Part shown: in pieces, positions 35,811 to 45,075 of the stretch
Layout of the letters: the number at the start of each line of letters is the position of its first letter
Position numbering within the stretch: position 1 is the stretch's first letter
Source: Bordetella parapertussis
GTDB taxonomy: Bacteria > Pseudomonadota > Gammaproteobacteria > Burkholderiales > Burkholderiaceae_D
Assembly (NCBI GenBank): GCA_945883145.1
Contig: CAMCXB010000001.1
Coordinates: forward strand, 62,001 to 126,000
Direction: 5' to 3'
Length of the DNA: 64,000 bases
Notes under the pieces: model-generated
Seen by the model: only the letters and a program-made list of their open reading frames with translations
Told to the model about the DNA's origin: nothing
Databases searched by the model: none
Made by a program: the position numbers and the translations under genes

Positions 35811-38483
35811 ATGCGCACAGATATTGCACCAGCTATTCACCGTCTTGATTATGTCGCTCCATCCTTTTGGGTGGAAAAAGTTGATTTAGGTTTTGATCTC
35901 GATCCTAAGGCAACGCGTGTCGCAGCGCGTAGCGTCTTGCGTCGCAATAAAGATAGCGCTGCACGTGACTTAGTCTTAGTTGGCGAAGAAATTGAATTAG
36001 TTGCAATCCGTATGAACGGTAAAACGCTGAGTAAGCGTCACTATCGACACCAAGGTCATCAATTAATTATTGCTGATGCACCTGATGAAGTTGTGTTGGA
36101 GATTGAAACATTATTAAACCCTAAAGCCAATACTTCGCTGATGGGTTTATATGTTTCTAACGGTAGTTTTTTTACCCAATGTGAAGCAGAAGGCTTTAGA
36201 AAAATCACCTTCTTCCCCGACCGTCCGGATGTGATGGCGAAGTATCGCGTCATGTTGCGCGCCAATAAAAAACACTATCCCGTATTGCTATCGAATGGCA
36301 ATCTGATTGAAGAAGGGGATCTGGGGGATGGTCGTCATTACGCCTTGTGGGATGACCCATTTAAAAAACCTTCTTATTTATTTGCTCTCGTTGCTGGCAA
36401 ACTCGTTTGTGAAGAAAAAACATTGCGACTTAAATCCGGTCGTGAAGTGTTATTGCAAGTGTGGGTAGAGCCTGGCAATTTAGATAAAACATCGCATGCT
36501 ATGAATTCTCTAGTCAAGAGTATTTATTGGGATGAAGATAGATTTGGTTTGGAATTAGATCTTGATCGCTTCATGATTGTTGCGGTCGGCGATTTCAATA
36601 TGGGCGCAATGGAAAATAAAGGCCTGAATATTTTTAACACTAAATACGTATTAGCAAATCCTAATATCGCAACCGATACCGATTACGCCAACATTGAATC
36701 CGTAGTGGGGCATGAATATTTTCATAACTGGACAGGCAATCGTGTCACTTGTAGAGATTGGTTTCAGCTTTCATTAAAAGAAGGCTTAACCGTTTTTCGT
36801 GATCAAGAATTTTCTGCTGACATGATAGGAACAACCAGTGGTCGAGCAGTTAAACGTATTGAAGATGTGCGCTTATTACGATTAGCACAATTTGCTGAAG
36901 ATTCAGGACCAATGGCACATCCTGTAAGACCTGACTCTTATGTAGAGATTAATAATTTTTATACTGTCACCATCTATGAAAAAGGCGCAGAAGTCGTGCG
37001 CATGCTGCAAACCTTATTGGGTAAAGCAGGTTTTCGACGTGGCTTGGATCTTTATTTTGCAAGGCATGATGGACAAGCAGTCACTTGCGATGATTTTCGT
37101 GCAGCGATGGCAGATGCAAATATTCGCGATCTGACGCAATTTGAAAATTGGTATAGCCAAGCTGGCACACCGCGTGTCAAAGCCACAGCACATTACGATG
37201 CAGCTGCAGCGACATACACACTCAAGCTAGAACAGTTTTGTGCGCCTACGCCAGATCAAGCAAATAAAAAACCTTTCTTAATTCCTTTTGCGGTTGGTTT
37301 GTTGGATGAGCATGGTGTGGACATGCCGCTTAAATTAGACGGCGAGTATAATTTTTCTGCACCAACTGACACACTTGTTTTGGAATTAAAAGAAGCAAGT
37401 CAAGAATTTGTTTTTACAGGCATAACAAAAAAACCAGTACCTTCCTTGCTGAGAAATTTTTCAGCACCGATTAATTTAGAATTTGATTATCGTGATGAAG
37501 AACTCGCATTTTTATTGGCGCACGATAGTGATGCATTTAATCGTTGGGAAGCGGGTCAGCGTTTAGCAACTCGACGTTTGCTTACGCTGATTAATCAACA
37601 AGCTGTTGGTCCTGATCTGAGTTATGAAACAACAGATCAAGATCAATTGTATTTCGAAGCTTTGCGACAATTATTAAATGACGCAAATTTAGATCCCGCA
37701 TTTAAAGAACTAGCTTTGACATTGCCATCAGAGGGTATGTTGGCAGAGTATGTGTCTGTGATTGATCCGCATTGTATTCATTATGCGCGTCGCGCAATGA
37801 AGAAAAAAATAGCGCATGCCTTGCGTGATGAATTCATACAGGCTTATCGACACAATCAAGTTGAAGGTGTTTATAGACCAGATCCTGTTTCCTCTGGTCG
37901 TCGTGCATTAAGAAATAGTGCACTGTCATATTTGGCTGAGTTAGATAATCATGACATCTCTAAACTCTTGCATCATCATTTGCAACAGGCAGGGAATATG
38001 ACAGATAGGATGGCAGCATTAAGCACCATGGTGCATCATGGGTCATCGCATGCATCACAAGCCTTAAAGCAGTTTTATGTTGAATTTAAAGATGAGCCAT
38101 TGGTGATTGATAAATGGTTTAGCTTACAAGCTGCATCGCCAACAACAGATATCAAGGCTGTGCATGCATTAATGAAGCATCCTGCATTCACTTTAAAAAA
38201 TCCAAACCGTGCACGCAGTTTAATTTTTGCATTCTGTAATAGTAATCCACTTTCATTCCATGCTGTGGATGGAAGTGGTTATGCTTATTGGGCTGAGCAA
38301 GTAATTGCATTAAATGCGATTAATCCACAGGTTGCCGCACGTTTGGCTAGAACCATGGATAGATGGCGTAAATATACGCCGCAGTTACAAGCGGCGATGC
38401 AAGCAGCATTAGAGCAAGTCTCACGTAGCAAAAATCTTTCTAAAGATGTCGCTGAAGTGATTAATAAATCACTTTCTCATTAA
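35811..38483 (+). CDS. pepN: Aminopeptidase N
   Basis: An 890-residue M1 metallopeptidase. The substrate-end motif GAMEN is at 265-269, and the zinc site HEYFH at 301-305 with the third ligand Glu324. The C-terminal helical superdomain completes the bacterial PepN type; E. coli PepN is 870 residues. It removes N-terminal residues from peptides in the cytosol during protein turnover. It is followed by fbp after 38 bases and may be co-transcribed with it. Confidence 0.97.
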   Translation: MRTDIAPAIHRLDYVAPSFWVEKVDLGFDLDPKATRVAARSVLRRNKDSAARDLVLVGEEIELVAIRMNGKTLSKRHYRHQGHQLIIADAPDEVVLEIETLLNPKANTSLMGLYVSNGSFFTQCEAEGFRKITFFPDRPDVMAKYRVMLRANKKHYPVLLSNGNLIEEGDLGDGRHYALWDDPFKKPSYLFALVAGKLVCEEKTLRLKSGREVLLQVWVEPGNLDKTSHAMNSLVKSIYWDEDRFGLELDLDRFMIVAVGDFNMGAMENKGLNIFNTKYVLANPNIATDTDYANIESVVGHEYFHNWTGNRVTCRDWFQLSLKEGLTVFRDQEFSADMIGTTSGRAVKRIEDVRLLRLAQFAEDSGPMAHPVRPDSYVEINNFYTVTIYEKGAEVVRMLQTLLGKAGFRRGLDLYFARHDGQAVTCDDFRAAMADANIRDLTQFENWYSQAGTPRVKATAHYDAAAATYTLKLEQFCAPTPDQANKKPFLIPFAVGLLDEHGVDMPLKLDGEYNFSAPTDTLVLELKEASQEFVFTGITKKPVPSLLRNFSAPINLEFDYRDEELAFLLAHDSDAFNRWEAGQRLATRRLLTLINQQAVGPDLSYETTDQDQLYFEALRQLLNDANLDPAFKELALTLPSEGMLAEYVSVIDPHCIHYARRAMKKKIAHALRDEFIQAYRHNQVEGVYRPDPVSSGRRALRNSALSYLAELDNHDISKLLHHHLQQAGNMTDRMAALSTMVHHGSSHASQALKQFYVEFKDEPLVIDKWFSLQAASPTTDIKAVHALMKHPAFTLKNPNRARSLIFAFCNSNPLSFHAVDGSGYAYWAEQVIALNAINPQVAARLARTMDRWRKYTPQLQAAMQAALEQVSRSKNLSKDVAEVINKSLSH

Positions 38484-38521
38484 TTGAAATCAAATTTATC
38501 TATACATAGTTTGGAATAATA

Positions 38522-39529
38522 ATGAAACGTATCAGCCTGACTCAACATTTAATTGAAGCGCAACGCTTACATAATTCTATTCCTGCTGAATTGCGGTTGC
38601 TGATTGAAGTTGTTGCACGTGCTTGTAAAACAATTAGTCATTCAGTCGGCAAGGGTGCGCTTGGTGATGTGTTGGGTTCAGCGAGCAGTGAGAATGTGCA
38701 GGGCGAGATACAAAAGAAATTAGACATCATCTCAAATGAAATCTTATTGCAAGCGAATGAATGGGGTGGTCATTTAGCTGCGATGGCTTCGGAAGAAATG
38801 GAAGGCATACATCCGATTCCGAATCGCTATCCCATGGGTGAATACATGTTGTTGTTTGATCCACTCGATGGCTCATCTAACATTGAAGTCAATGTTTCTA
38901 TCGGCACGATTTTTTCTGTATTAAAAGCGCCAGAAGGAATGGTCACACCGACTGAACAAGATTTTATGCAACCAGGCACCATGCAAGTAGCAGCTGGCTA
39001 TGCAGTGTATGGTCCACAAACTATGTTGGTACTCTCAACCGGAAATGGTGTGCACTGTTTCACATTAGATCGTGAAATGGGTTCATGGGTTATGACCCAA
39101 AGAGATGTAAAAATTCCTGAAGAGACCAGTGAGTTTGCTATCAATGCTTCTAATGCACGTCATTGGTATCCACCTATGCAACGTTACTTTGAAGAGCTAC
39201 AAGCAGGTAAGTCAGGTCCGCGTGGCAGAGATTTCAATATGCGTTGGGTAGCGTCCATGGTGGCTGATGTGCATCGCATACTGACCCGTGGTGGTATCTT
39301 TATCTATCCTGCCGATGTGCGTGATCCTGGCAAGCCTGGCAAATTGCGATTGATGTATGAAGCCAATCCAATGGCGATGATAGTAGAACAAGCCGGCGGT
39401 GCAGCGACAGATGGTAAGGGACGTATATTAGATATTCAGCCACATGCCTTACATCAGCGTGTGCCTGTGTTCTTGGGCTCAAAAAATGAAGTTGAGCTTG
39501 TGACGCGCTATCACACCGAGCAGCATTAA
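38522..39529 (+). CDS. fbp: Fructose-1,6-bisphosphatase class 1
   Basis: A 335-residue gluconeogenic phosphatase. The metal-binding signature [20 protein letters not shown] (about 116-135) and the upstream MASEEME with its glutamates are intact; the C-terminal sugar-phosphate site includes [20 protein letters not shown]. It converts fructose-1,6-bisphosphate to fructose-6-phosphate, needed for growth on organic acids or fatty acids. It lies 38 bases after pepN. Confidence 0.97.
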   Translation: MKRISLTQHLIEAQRLHNSIPAELRLLIEVVARACKTISHSVGKGALGDVLGSASSENVQGEIQKKLDIISNEILLQANEWGGHLAAMASEEMEGIHPIPNRYPMGEYMLLFDPLDGSSNIEVNVSIGTIFSVLKAPEGMVTPTEQDFMQPGTMQVAAGYAVYGPQTMLVLSTGNGVHCFTLDREMGSWVMTQRDVKIPEETSEFAINASNARHWYPPMQRYFEELQAGKSGPRGRDFNMRWVASMVADVHRILTRGGIFIYPADVRDPGKPGKLRLMYEANPMAMIVEQAGGAATDGKGRILDIQPHALHQRVPVFLGSKNEVELVTRYHTEQH

Positions 39530-39564
39530 TTTCTAATTGTTGTCATTGCTTCATCTCTTTAATT

Positions 39565-39593
39565 TTTTTGTAAATAGTCATTAACGCTATAAT
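39565..39593 (+). promoter_or_regulatory. Promoter candidate with long leader before the Pro/Ala-rich protein
   Basis: TATAAT lies at 39588-39593, with a T-rich -35 region (TTTTTG at 39565-39570, 17-base spacer). The start near 39600 would give a leader of about 150 bases before ATG 39752. In that leader, ATCAACCAA (near 39646) can pair with TTGGTTGTT (near 39680). Confidence 0.4.
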
Positions 39594-39751
39594 CGTTTCA
39601 ACTCATGAATTGTCCGTGAGTGACGATCACAATGATGGCAGATTGAATCAACCAATAAGTTAAGTCAGATGGCTTTTTTGGTTGTTGTCAATTTGAGATC
39701 GTAAGATGTAATTAAAAATATTAGCCGGCTATTAAAAAAACGGGGAGAGAC

Positions 39752-40105
39752 ATGTCAGAAGAAGAATCACAGGTATTTCGTGGCGATGGCCATATGGAGG
39801 ATGGTGAGGTTGCGCGTACTCAGGCAAAGAAACCAGCGCCTAAACCTGCTGCGCCTGCGCCCGCTGCTCCAGTTGTGGAGCAATCCCCTGTTGAAGAGGC
39901 AGTAGTTCCTGAAGAGGCAGCCGCTCCGGCTCCTAATCCTGCTGACCAAGACCTAGACTTTACGGTTGATAAATCAACGCTTTGGCAAATGTCGGACGAA
40001 ATGAAGTCGCGTGTTTCTCAAATGGCCTCCATGTCTGCTAGTACTAATCAACAGCTTGATATGCAAGAAAAAAATCTGCGTAAGTTACAAAAGAAAAATA
40101 GATAG
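39752..40105 (+). CDS. Unrecognised Pro/Ala/Glu-rich protein
   Basis: A 117-residue protein with a strong start (GGGGAGAGAC just before ATG). Residues 1-25 are acidic and polar; 25-70 are a Pro/Ala/Val/Glu-rich linker (KKPAPKPAAPAPAAPVVEQ), likely extended or disordered. Residues 72-117 form a probable helix or coiled coil rich in Met, Ser, Gln and Lys (KSTLWQMSDEMKSRVSQMAS), ending very basic. There is no signal peptide or membrane segment. I do not recognise a family. The architecture, a disordered Pro/Ala linker and a C-terminal helix, could suit a scaffold or partner-binding protein; that is only inference. Its neighbours, fbp and a globin gene, do not reveal a role. Confidence 0.72.
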   Translation: MSEEESQVFRGDGHMEDGEVARTQAKKPAPKPAAPAPAAPVVEQSPVEEAVVPEEAAAPAPNPADQDLDFTVDKSTLWQMSDEMKSRVSQMASMSASTNQQLDMQEKNLRKLQKKNR

Positions 40106-40379
40106 TAAGTTTTATTCCTGTTGAGTGTAGTGAGGCTGGTCGAATCAGCGTGTTTTTAGATAAAACAAACGCAGTGCAGCGATACTTCACATCAAAACCT
40201 AGACTCAGCGATAATACGGTGCGGTTTAAAGCCAAACCCACAGTTAACATAAGCAGCCGTCTTGTTTTGTAGAGCGATCGAGCTAGCTCGAATCAGAAAT
40301 CATGATTCTTGCCTTTGCTAATCCGAATTCGCGAAACCCCCCGGATCCAGAAATAATACAGATTTAAATAGTTTTTAAA
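40106..40379. other. Palindrome-rich gap between the Pro/Ala-rich protein and the globin gene
   Basis: No gene is seen. The gap holds a perfect 14-base palindrome TCGAGCTAGCTCGA (40278-40291), a nearby GAATCA...TGATTC pair, and the octamer CGAATCAG twice (near 40140 and 40288). There is no clear intrinsic terminator. It presumably carries the control region of the globin gene. Confidence 0.4.
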
Positions 40380-40748
40380 ATGACACTTTTTGATAAATAC
40401 GGTGGCGTACCCATGCTGACGGAAGTCGTGAAAGAATTTCACGCGCGCTTAATACGCCGACCACATTTGCGGCGTTATTTTTCTGAAATTACCGCTGAAA
40501 AAATTATTAATCATCATGTCGAATATATTTCTTTTGCGCTTGGTAAGCCCAGTGTGCATTTCACTAATGATGAACTGCATGAATGGCATTTACCTGCAGG
40601 CGTGACCAAAGCCTCGTTTCAAGCATCGACCGATTTACTGATTGATGTATTGGAAGAAGCTGATTTTTCCGAAGAAGATTTAGATCAGGTACGTAAACGC
40701 TTAAACAGTGTGCTTGATGAGATAGTGACCAAGGGAATCGAGAAATAA
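40380..40748 (+). CDS. Group 1 truncated haemoglobin
   Basis: A 122-residue 2-on-2 globin. TLFDKYGGVPMLTEVVKEFH fits helices A-B, HHVEYISFALGKP fits helix E, and the proximal histidine aligns with the second His of ELHEWHLPAGV (about residue 73). Truncated haemoglobins bind O2 or NO and often act as NO dioxygenase or in redox sensing. It appears to be a single gene ahead of tRNA-Thr. The distal residue pattern cannot be settled by eye. Confidence 0.85.
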   Translation: MTLFDKYGGVPMLTEVVKEFHARLIRRPHLRRYFSEITAEKIINHHVEYISFALGKPSVHFTNDELHEWHLPAGVTKASFQASTDLLIDVLEEADFSEEDLDQVRKRLNSVLDEIVTKGIEK

Positions 40749-40814
40749 AATTCGTATCGTTTGAGATAGACTATCCCTTTAACAACTGCATAATTCTAGA
40801 TAACTTGTATTTTT

Positions 40815-40823
40815 TGCTACAAT
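40815..40823 (+). promoter_or_regulatory. Extended -10 promoter for tRNA-Thr
   Basis: TGC at 40815-40817 directly precedes TACAAT at 40818-40823. The tRNA begins at 40834, so transcription would start only a few bases upstream of it. The -35 is poor. Confidence 0.55.
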
Positions 40824-40833
40824 GGCGCCCGTT

Positions 40834-40909
<76 letters not shown>

Positions 40910-40920
40910 TAGCTTTAAAT

Positions 40921-40956
40921 AAAAGCCCAGCTCAAATTGAACTGGGCTTTTTTATT
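40921..40956 (+). terminator. Terminator after tRNA-Thr
   Basis: Arms AAAAGCCCAG (40921-40930) and CTGGGCTTTT (40942-40951) with further Ts after. It separates the tRNA from the acyl-CoA ligase gene. The rest of the gap to 41071 holds no gene that I can see. Confidence 0.82.
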
Positions 40957-41071
40957 TTTGTAAGTTCTGCATTCAATAATGCTAAATTAGGTATGTTAAA
41001 AATATGTACTGAGTTAGTTTCATACTTAATATTAAAGATCTAATTTAATTTTTAAACTGTACTATGTCGAT

Positions 41072-42709
41072 ATGACTGATTATGATAAAAATCTAGAACC
41101 TCGTTCAGTTAATTTTGTGCCGTTGACGCCGTTAGATTTTATTGCGCGATCAGCTCAGGTATATGGTGCAATGCCGGCGATTGTGTATGGCAAGACGCGC
41201 CGCACATGGGCACAAACATATGAGCGATGCCGACGATTAGCGAGTAGCTTAGCTGCGCGTGGCATTGCTCGTAATGACACGGTAGCGGTGCTGTTGCCGA
41301 ATATTCCCGAGATGGTAGAAGTGCATTTCGCTGTACCTATGGCAGGTGCTGTATTGAATGCGCTCAATACTCGACTTGATTATGCAACGCTACTTTTTAT
41401 GTTGCGGCATGGTGAAGCCAAGCTACTCATTATTGATAGTGAATATACTCCCTTAGCAGAAAAATTAAAAACAGATTTGCCTGAGTTAATCGCCATTGGT
41501 GTGCATGATGAGCAAGCTGATACGCCTGCTAATCACGCATCATGGACTGACTATGAAGTATTAATCAATCAAGGTGATCCGAATTTTGAATGGCTGATGC
41601 CAGTAGATGAATGGAATGCGATTGCTTTGAATTACACCTCAGGTACGACGGGCGATCCTAAAGGTGTGGTGTATCACCATCGTGGTGCTGCGGTGAATGC
41701 TATCTCGAATATTCTTGAATGGGATATGCCTAAGCATGCTGTGTATTTATGGACTCTTCCTTTATTTCATTGCAATGGATGGTGCTTTCCCTGGACAATA
41801 GCAGCACGTGCAGGTGTGAATGTGTGTTTAAGAAAATTTGAAGCGCAACATGTGCTTGATTTAATCGCAAAAGAAAAAGTCACACATTATTGTGGTGCTC
41901 CTATAGTACAAAGTGCTTTGGCTTCAGCGCCTGCGGATTGGCGAGCCGGTATTACGCATCGTGTCTCGACTATGGTTGCCGGTGCGCCTCCATCACCCGC
42001 GGTGATTGCGCAGATGGCAGCGATGGGATTTGATCTCACACACGTGTATGGTTTAACAGAAGTATATGGTCCTGCAACAGTATGTGCTAAGCAAACAGAT
42101 TGGCATGATCTTGAGCCAGCTGCACAAGCACAATTAAATGCAAGACAAGGCGTGCGTTATCACTTGCAAGCTGACGTTGCGGTCATGGATCCTGAGACTA
42201 TGCAAGCTGTTCCTGCAGATGGTGAAACATTAGGTGAGATTATGTTTCGTGGGAATATATGTATGAAGGGATATTTAAAAAATCCCAAAGCAACAGAAGC
42301 TGCTTTTGCAGGTGGTTGGTTTCATACAGGTGATTTAGCAGTGATGTCGCCTGATGGCTATGTGCGTATTAAAGATAGAAGTAAAGACATCATCATCTCA
42401 GGTGGCGAAAATATTTCTAGTATTGAAGTAGAAGACGCAATCTATCAACATCCTGCAGTAGCGGCTGTCGCAGTAGTTGCTACACCAGATCCAAAGTGGG
42501 GAGAAGTGCCTTGTGCATTTGTTGAATTACGATCAGGAGCAGTGGTAAGTGAGCAAGAGATGATTGCGCATTGCAAATTACATCTTGCAGGTTTCAAAGT
42601 TCCTAAGCGAGTGGTGTTTAAAGAGTTACCTAAAACCTCAACCGGCAAGATACAGAAATTCGCATTGCGTGAGGAAGCGGGATCAATTAATGCGATTAAT
42701 TTGAGTTAA
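41072..42709 (+). CDS. Acyl-CoA synthetase (AMP-forming fatty acid-CoA ligase)
   Basis: A 545-residue ANL-superfamily ligase. The phosphate loop is LNYTSGTTGDPKGVVYHHRG (about 189-208), YGLTEVYGP follows (about 329-337), then GWFHTGDLAVM and the hinge region KDRSKDIIISGGENIS, and the catalytic Lys in KTSTGKIQKFALR near the end. This pattern, with LPLFHCNGWCFPW, matches the medium/long-chain or methylmercaptopropionate (DmdB/AlkK-like) branch. It activates a carboxylic acid through an acyl-adenylate. Exact chain length cannot be told. It has no beta-oxidation neighbours here. Confidence 0.88.
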   Translation: MTDYDKNLEPRSVNFVPLTPLDFIARSAQVYGAMPAIVYGKTRRTWAQTYERCRRLASSLAARGIARNDTVAVLLPNIPEMVEVHFAVPMAGAVLNALNTRLDYATLLFMLRHGEAKLLIIDSEYTPLAEKLKTDLPELIAIGVHDEQADTPANHASWTDYEVLINQGDPNFEWLMPVDEWNAIALNYTSGTTGDPKGVVYHHRGAAVNAISNILEWDMPKHAVYLWTLPLFHCNGWCFPWTIAARAGVNVCLRKFEAQHVLDLIAKEKVTHYCGAPIVQSALASAPADWRAGITHRVSTMVAGAPPSPAVIAQMAAMGFDLTHVYGLTEVYGPATVCAKQTDWHDLEPAAQAQLNARQGVRYHLQADVAVMDPETMQAVPADGETLGEIMFRGNICMKGYLKNPKATEAAFAGGWFHTGDLAVMSPDGYVRIKDRSKDIIISGGENISSIEVEDAIYQHPAVAAVAVVATPDPKWGEVPCAFVELRSGAVVSEQEMIAHCKLHLAGFKVPKRVVFKELPKTSTGKIQKFALREEAGSINAINLS

Positions 42710-42734
42710 TGCATCCACAGTAATGAATGAATTT

Positions 42735-42765
42735 GTAGGGACGATTAGCGTAGCGTAATCGTCCG
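42735..42765 (+). repeat. GTAG-headed REP-like palindrome, copy 1
   Basis: GTAG at 42735-42738 is followed by a stem-loop whose arms are GGACGATTA (42739-42747) and TAATCGTCC (42755-42763) with GCGTAGC as loop. A GTAG tetranucleotide at the foot of such a hairpin is the hallmark of REP elements recognised by RAYT (TnpA_REP) enzymes. It lies in a gap between convergent genes. Confidence 0.7.
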
Positions 42766-42873
42766 TAAAACTTGATTGAAATAGAATGACATATGTTGCA
42801 TTCGTTACACTATTCGGTTCAATCACGATGCTATCCGGCACAATATGTTTCGCTACTATGTTTATCAATTGAT

Positions 42874-42904
42874 CGTACGATTACGCTGCGCTAATCGTAC
42901 CTAC
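42874..42904 (-). repeat. GTAG-headed REP-like palindrome, copy 2 (inverted)
   Basis: On the minus strand this reads GTAGGTACGATTAGCGCAGC..., closely similar to copy 1, with compensating changes in the stem (TACGATTA/TAATCGTA) so pairing is kept. The two copies face opposite ways, 108 bases apart, as in a BIME-type unit. Confidence 0.7.
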
Positions 42905-42945
42905 CATTCGTAAGAAATAAATACAATCGCAAAAAAATTTAATTA

Positions 42946-43497
42946 TTACTTCTTTTCTTTCACAAAAGATTTAATGCGTGACCATGCTTCAAATGCCTGA
43001 GGCGTGAGCTTGGTCCATCGATCTATTTCTGTTTTTTGTATCGCTGTTGGTGGTGAGCTGATGTTGTTCATCGCAGTGAGCAAATCTTTTTCGCTAGGAC
43101 GATCTGGCAGTTTAGAAAAAAACTCTGCTCGCCACGTGTCGCAAAGTGCCGCTTCACGAATCATGGCGGGTTTGTTTGCTGGCCAACCTTTACTCATTTC
43201 TATAATCAACTCATCACGTTTACTACGTAGCTCTGCAGTATTGATTTTAGTTTTAGTGCTACGACCTTTTTGTGTAGCATGAATCTGTGCAAACAAACCT
43301 GCTAATTCACCCATGATTTCACCTAGCTGCGGTGAAGGATCAGTCAGAGTGGAATGAATTTGATTCAATGCTGAGCAGCGTAGCGATTGTATTTCTATCG
43401 ATGCGTTATTAGATTGAGCCTGTGCAGTCGTCACGACACCTAATACAAGGCTACAAAAACAAACTAAAAAATTTAACGTGATGGTAATTTTTTTCAT
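42946..43497 (-). CDS. Unrecognised exported protein
   Basis: A 183-residue protein with a clear signal peptide (KKITITLNFLVCFCSLVLGVV, cleavage likely after TAQAQ near residue 28). The mature part is helical and polar, with two cysteines (LRCSAL and ALCDTW) that could form a disulfide, and no membrane segment. Start ATG 43497; a TTG 9 bases upstream is possible. It lies 10 bases after the MFS transporter on the same strand and is probably co-transcribed. No family is recognised, so a periplasmic role tied to the transporter is only suggested by position. Confidence 0.72.
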   Translation of the reverse strand: MKKITITLNFLVCFCSLVLGVVTTAQAQSNNASIEIQSLRCSALNQIHSTLTDPSPQLGEIMGELAGLFAQIHATQKGRSTKTKINTAELRSKRDELIIEMSKGWPANKPAMIREAALCDTWRAEFFSKLPDRPSEKDLLTAMNNISSPPTAIQKTEIDRWTKLTPQAFEAWSRIKSFVKEKK

Positions 43498-43507
43498 GGT
43501 GATCAAT

Positions 43508-44791
43508 TTATTTATTCACGAGTTTTGCAGGCACGCTGATAGTGAGTATGGCGCCAAGAATTAAGCTACTTGCTAGTAGCACCATGCCAGAGCTTGTCGT
43601 ACCACTTGCTTGCTTAAGCCAGCCAACAGCATAAGGACTCGCAAAGCCGGCTAAATTGCCGAGTGAGTTAATCATAGCGATACCGGCAGCAGCGCCTGTG
43701 CCTGCTAAGAAGGCAGTAGGCAAACTCCAAAACAAAGGTAAGGTGGTGATAATGCAAGCGGTTGCTAAGGTTAGTGCTGACATGGCGAGCAAGGTATTGT
43801 CTGCCCAATGTGCAGATAACAATAAACCTATTGCACCCACCACAGCAGGAATAGCGACATGCCAGCGACGTTCACGTAAGCGATCCGCATTTTTAGCGAT
43901 CAGTAGCATAGCGATGGTTGCAGCACCATAAGGAATGGCAGATAGCAAACCAATTTCTAATGGATCGGCTACACCCATCGCTTTAATAATAGTAGGTAGC
44001 CAAAAGCTCACGCCATATAAACCCATTACAAAGCTAAAATAAATGAAAGCCATTAGCCAGACGCGACCACTTGTTAAAACATGTAGCACAGAGTGATCTT
44101 GTTTTTCTTCTGCATCTTCAGCAATATTTTTTTCTAAAAGTTGGCGTTCTTCTTCGGTGAGCCAATTTGCAGCACTAATGCGATCATCCATTTTTAAAAT
44201 GACGATCAAACCTAATAAAATTGCAGGCACACCTTCTAATAAAAACATCCACTGCCAACCTGCTAATGCAGAGATGCCATCAAAACTTTTTATGATGTAA
44301 CCAGACAAAGGGCCGCCCACGACACCAGCTAATGGAATACCTGTCATGAACATTGCAGTAATCCGTCCACGACGTTGTGCCGGATACCAATAGGTGAGAT
44401 AAAGAATAATGCCAGGGAAAAATCCTGCTTCTGCCACACCCAAAAGAAATCGCATGATGTAAAAAGCAGTTTCATTTGAAACCAACATCATGCCTGCAGA
44501 AAGAAATCCCCAGCTAATCATGATGCGACCTATCCAAAGTCGTGCGCCGACTTTATGCAAAATAATATTACTAGGCACTTCAAAAATAAAATAACCGATA
44601 AAGAAAATACCTGCGCCCAAGCCATACACTACATCTGAGAAACCGAGTGCTTGCATCATTTGTAGTTTCGCAAATCCTACATTGACTCTATCTAAATAAG
44701 CGACGATGTAGCAAACTAAAAGTAGCGGCATGATGCGCCATGTAACTTTGCGATAGATGCTCTCTTGTTGTAATGCGAGTTGTTCCTGCAC
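43508..44791 (-). CDS. MFS transporter, anion:cation symporter (phthalate/glucarate permease type)
   Basis: A 427-residue carrier with 12 expected helices. The opening RKVTWRIMPLLLVCYIVAYLDRVNVGFA is typical of the ACS family, which imports organic acids such as phthalate, tartrate or glucarate with protons; the central loop is acidic and lies at about 200-235. The start is GTG 44791 with GGGAGAAGACA before it. It is divergent from serC and followed by the exported protein. Substrate cannot be fixed. Confidence 0.88.
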   Translation of the reverse strand: MQEQLALQQESIYRKVTWRIMPLLLVCYIVAYLDRVNVGFAKLQMMQALGFSDVVYGLGAGIFFIGYFIFEVPSNIILHKVGARLWIGRIMISWGFLSAGMMLVSNETAFYIMRFLLGVAEAGFFPGIILYLTYWYPAQRRGRITAMFMTGIPLAGVVGGPLSGYIIKSFDGISALAGWQWMFLLEGVPAILLGLIVILKMDDRISAANWLTEEERQLLEKNIAEDAEEKQDHSVLHVLTSGRVWLMAFIYFSFVMGLYGVSFWLPTIIKAMGVADPLEIGLLSAIPYGAATIAMLLIAKNADRLRERRWHVAIPAVVGAIGLLLSAHWADNTLLAMSALTLATACIITTLPLFWSLPTAFLAGTGAAAGIAMINSLGNLAGFASPYAVGWLKQASGTTSSGMVLLASSLILGAILTISVPAKLVNK

Positions 44792-44994
44792 TGTCTTCTC
44801 CCTGATTATCGTTATGTCTTAGGCCTGAAATAGCGTAGGCGAGGGTGATTGTAGCGTGTAGCGACAAAATGTCGATGAATCTTGCGCCTGAGTTTATGGT
44901 GCAAAGCGGCATGATTGAAACAGGCTTATCGAAAAGCTATGCTATGTTTTTTATTATGAGGCCTATGTCAACTGATGGTCGTTTAACTGCTTTC

Positions 44995-45024
44995 TTGCCA
45001 GTGCTTTATAGCTTCCGTCATAAT
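44995..45024 (+). promoter_or_regulatory. Promoter candidate for serC
   Basis: TTGCCA at 44995-45000, an 18-base spacer and CATAAT at 45019-45024, about 50 bases before the serC ATG. Hexamers match 4 of 6 and 5 of 6 to the sigma-70 consensus. Confidence 0.5.
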
Positions 45025-45075
45025 GTCACCTCATAGCCATTTTTTCCTGATTTCTTCGAGACGGACAGTTATTCC

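Noticed and set aside
44845..45036. 63-codon frame between the MFS gene and serC
   Set aside because: It covers the serC promoter, has no ribosome binding site and no family resemblance.
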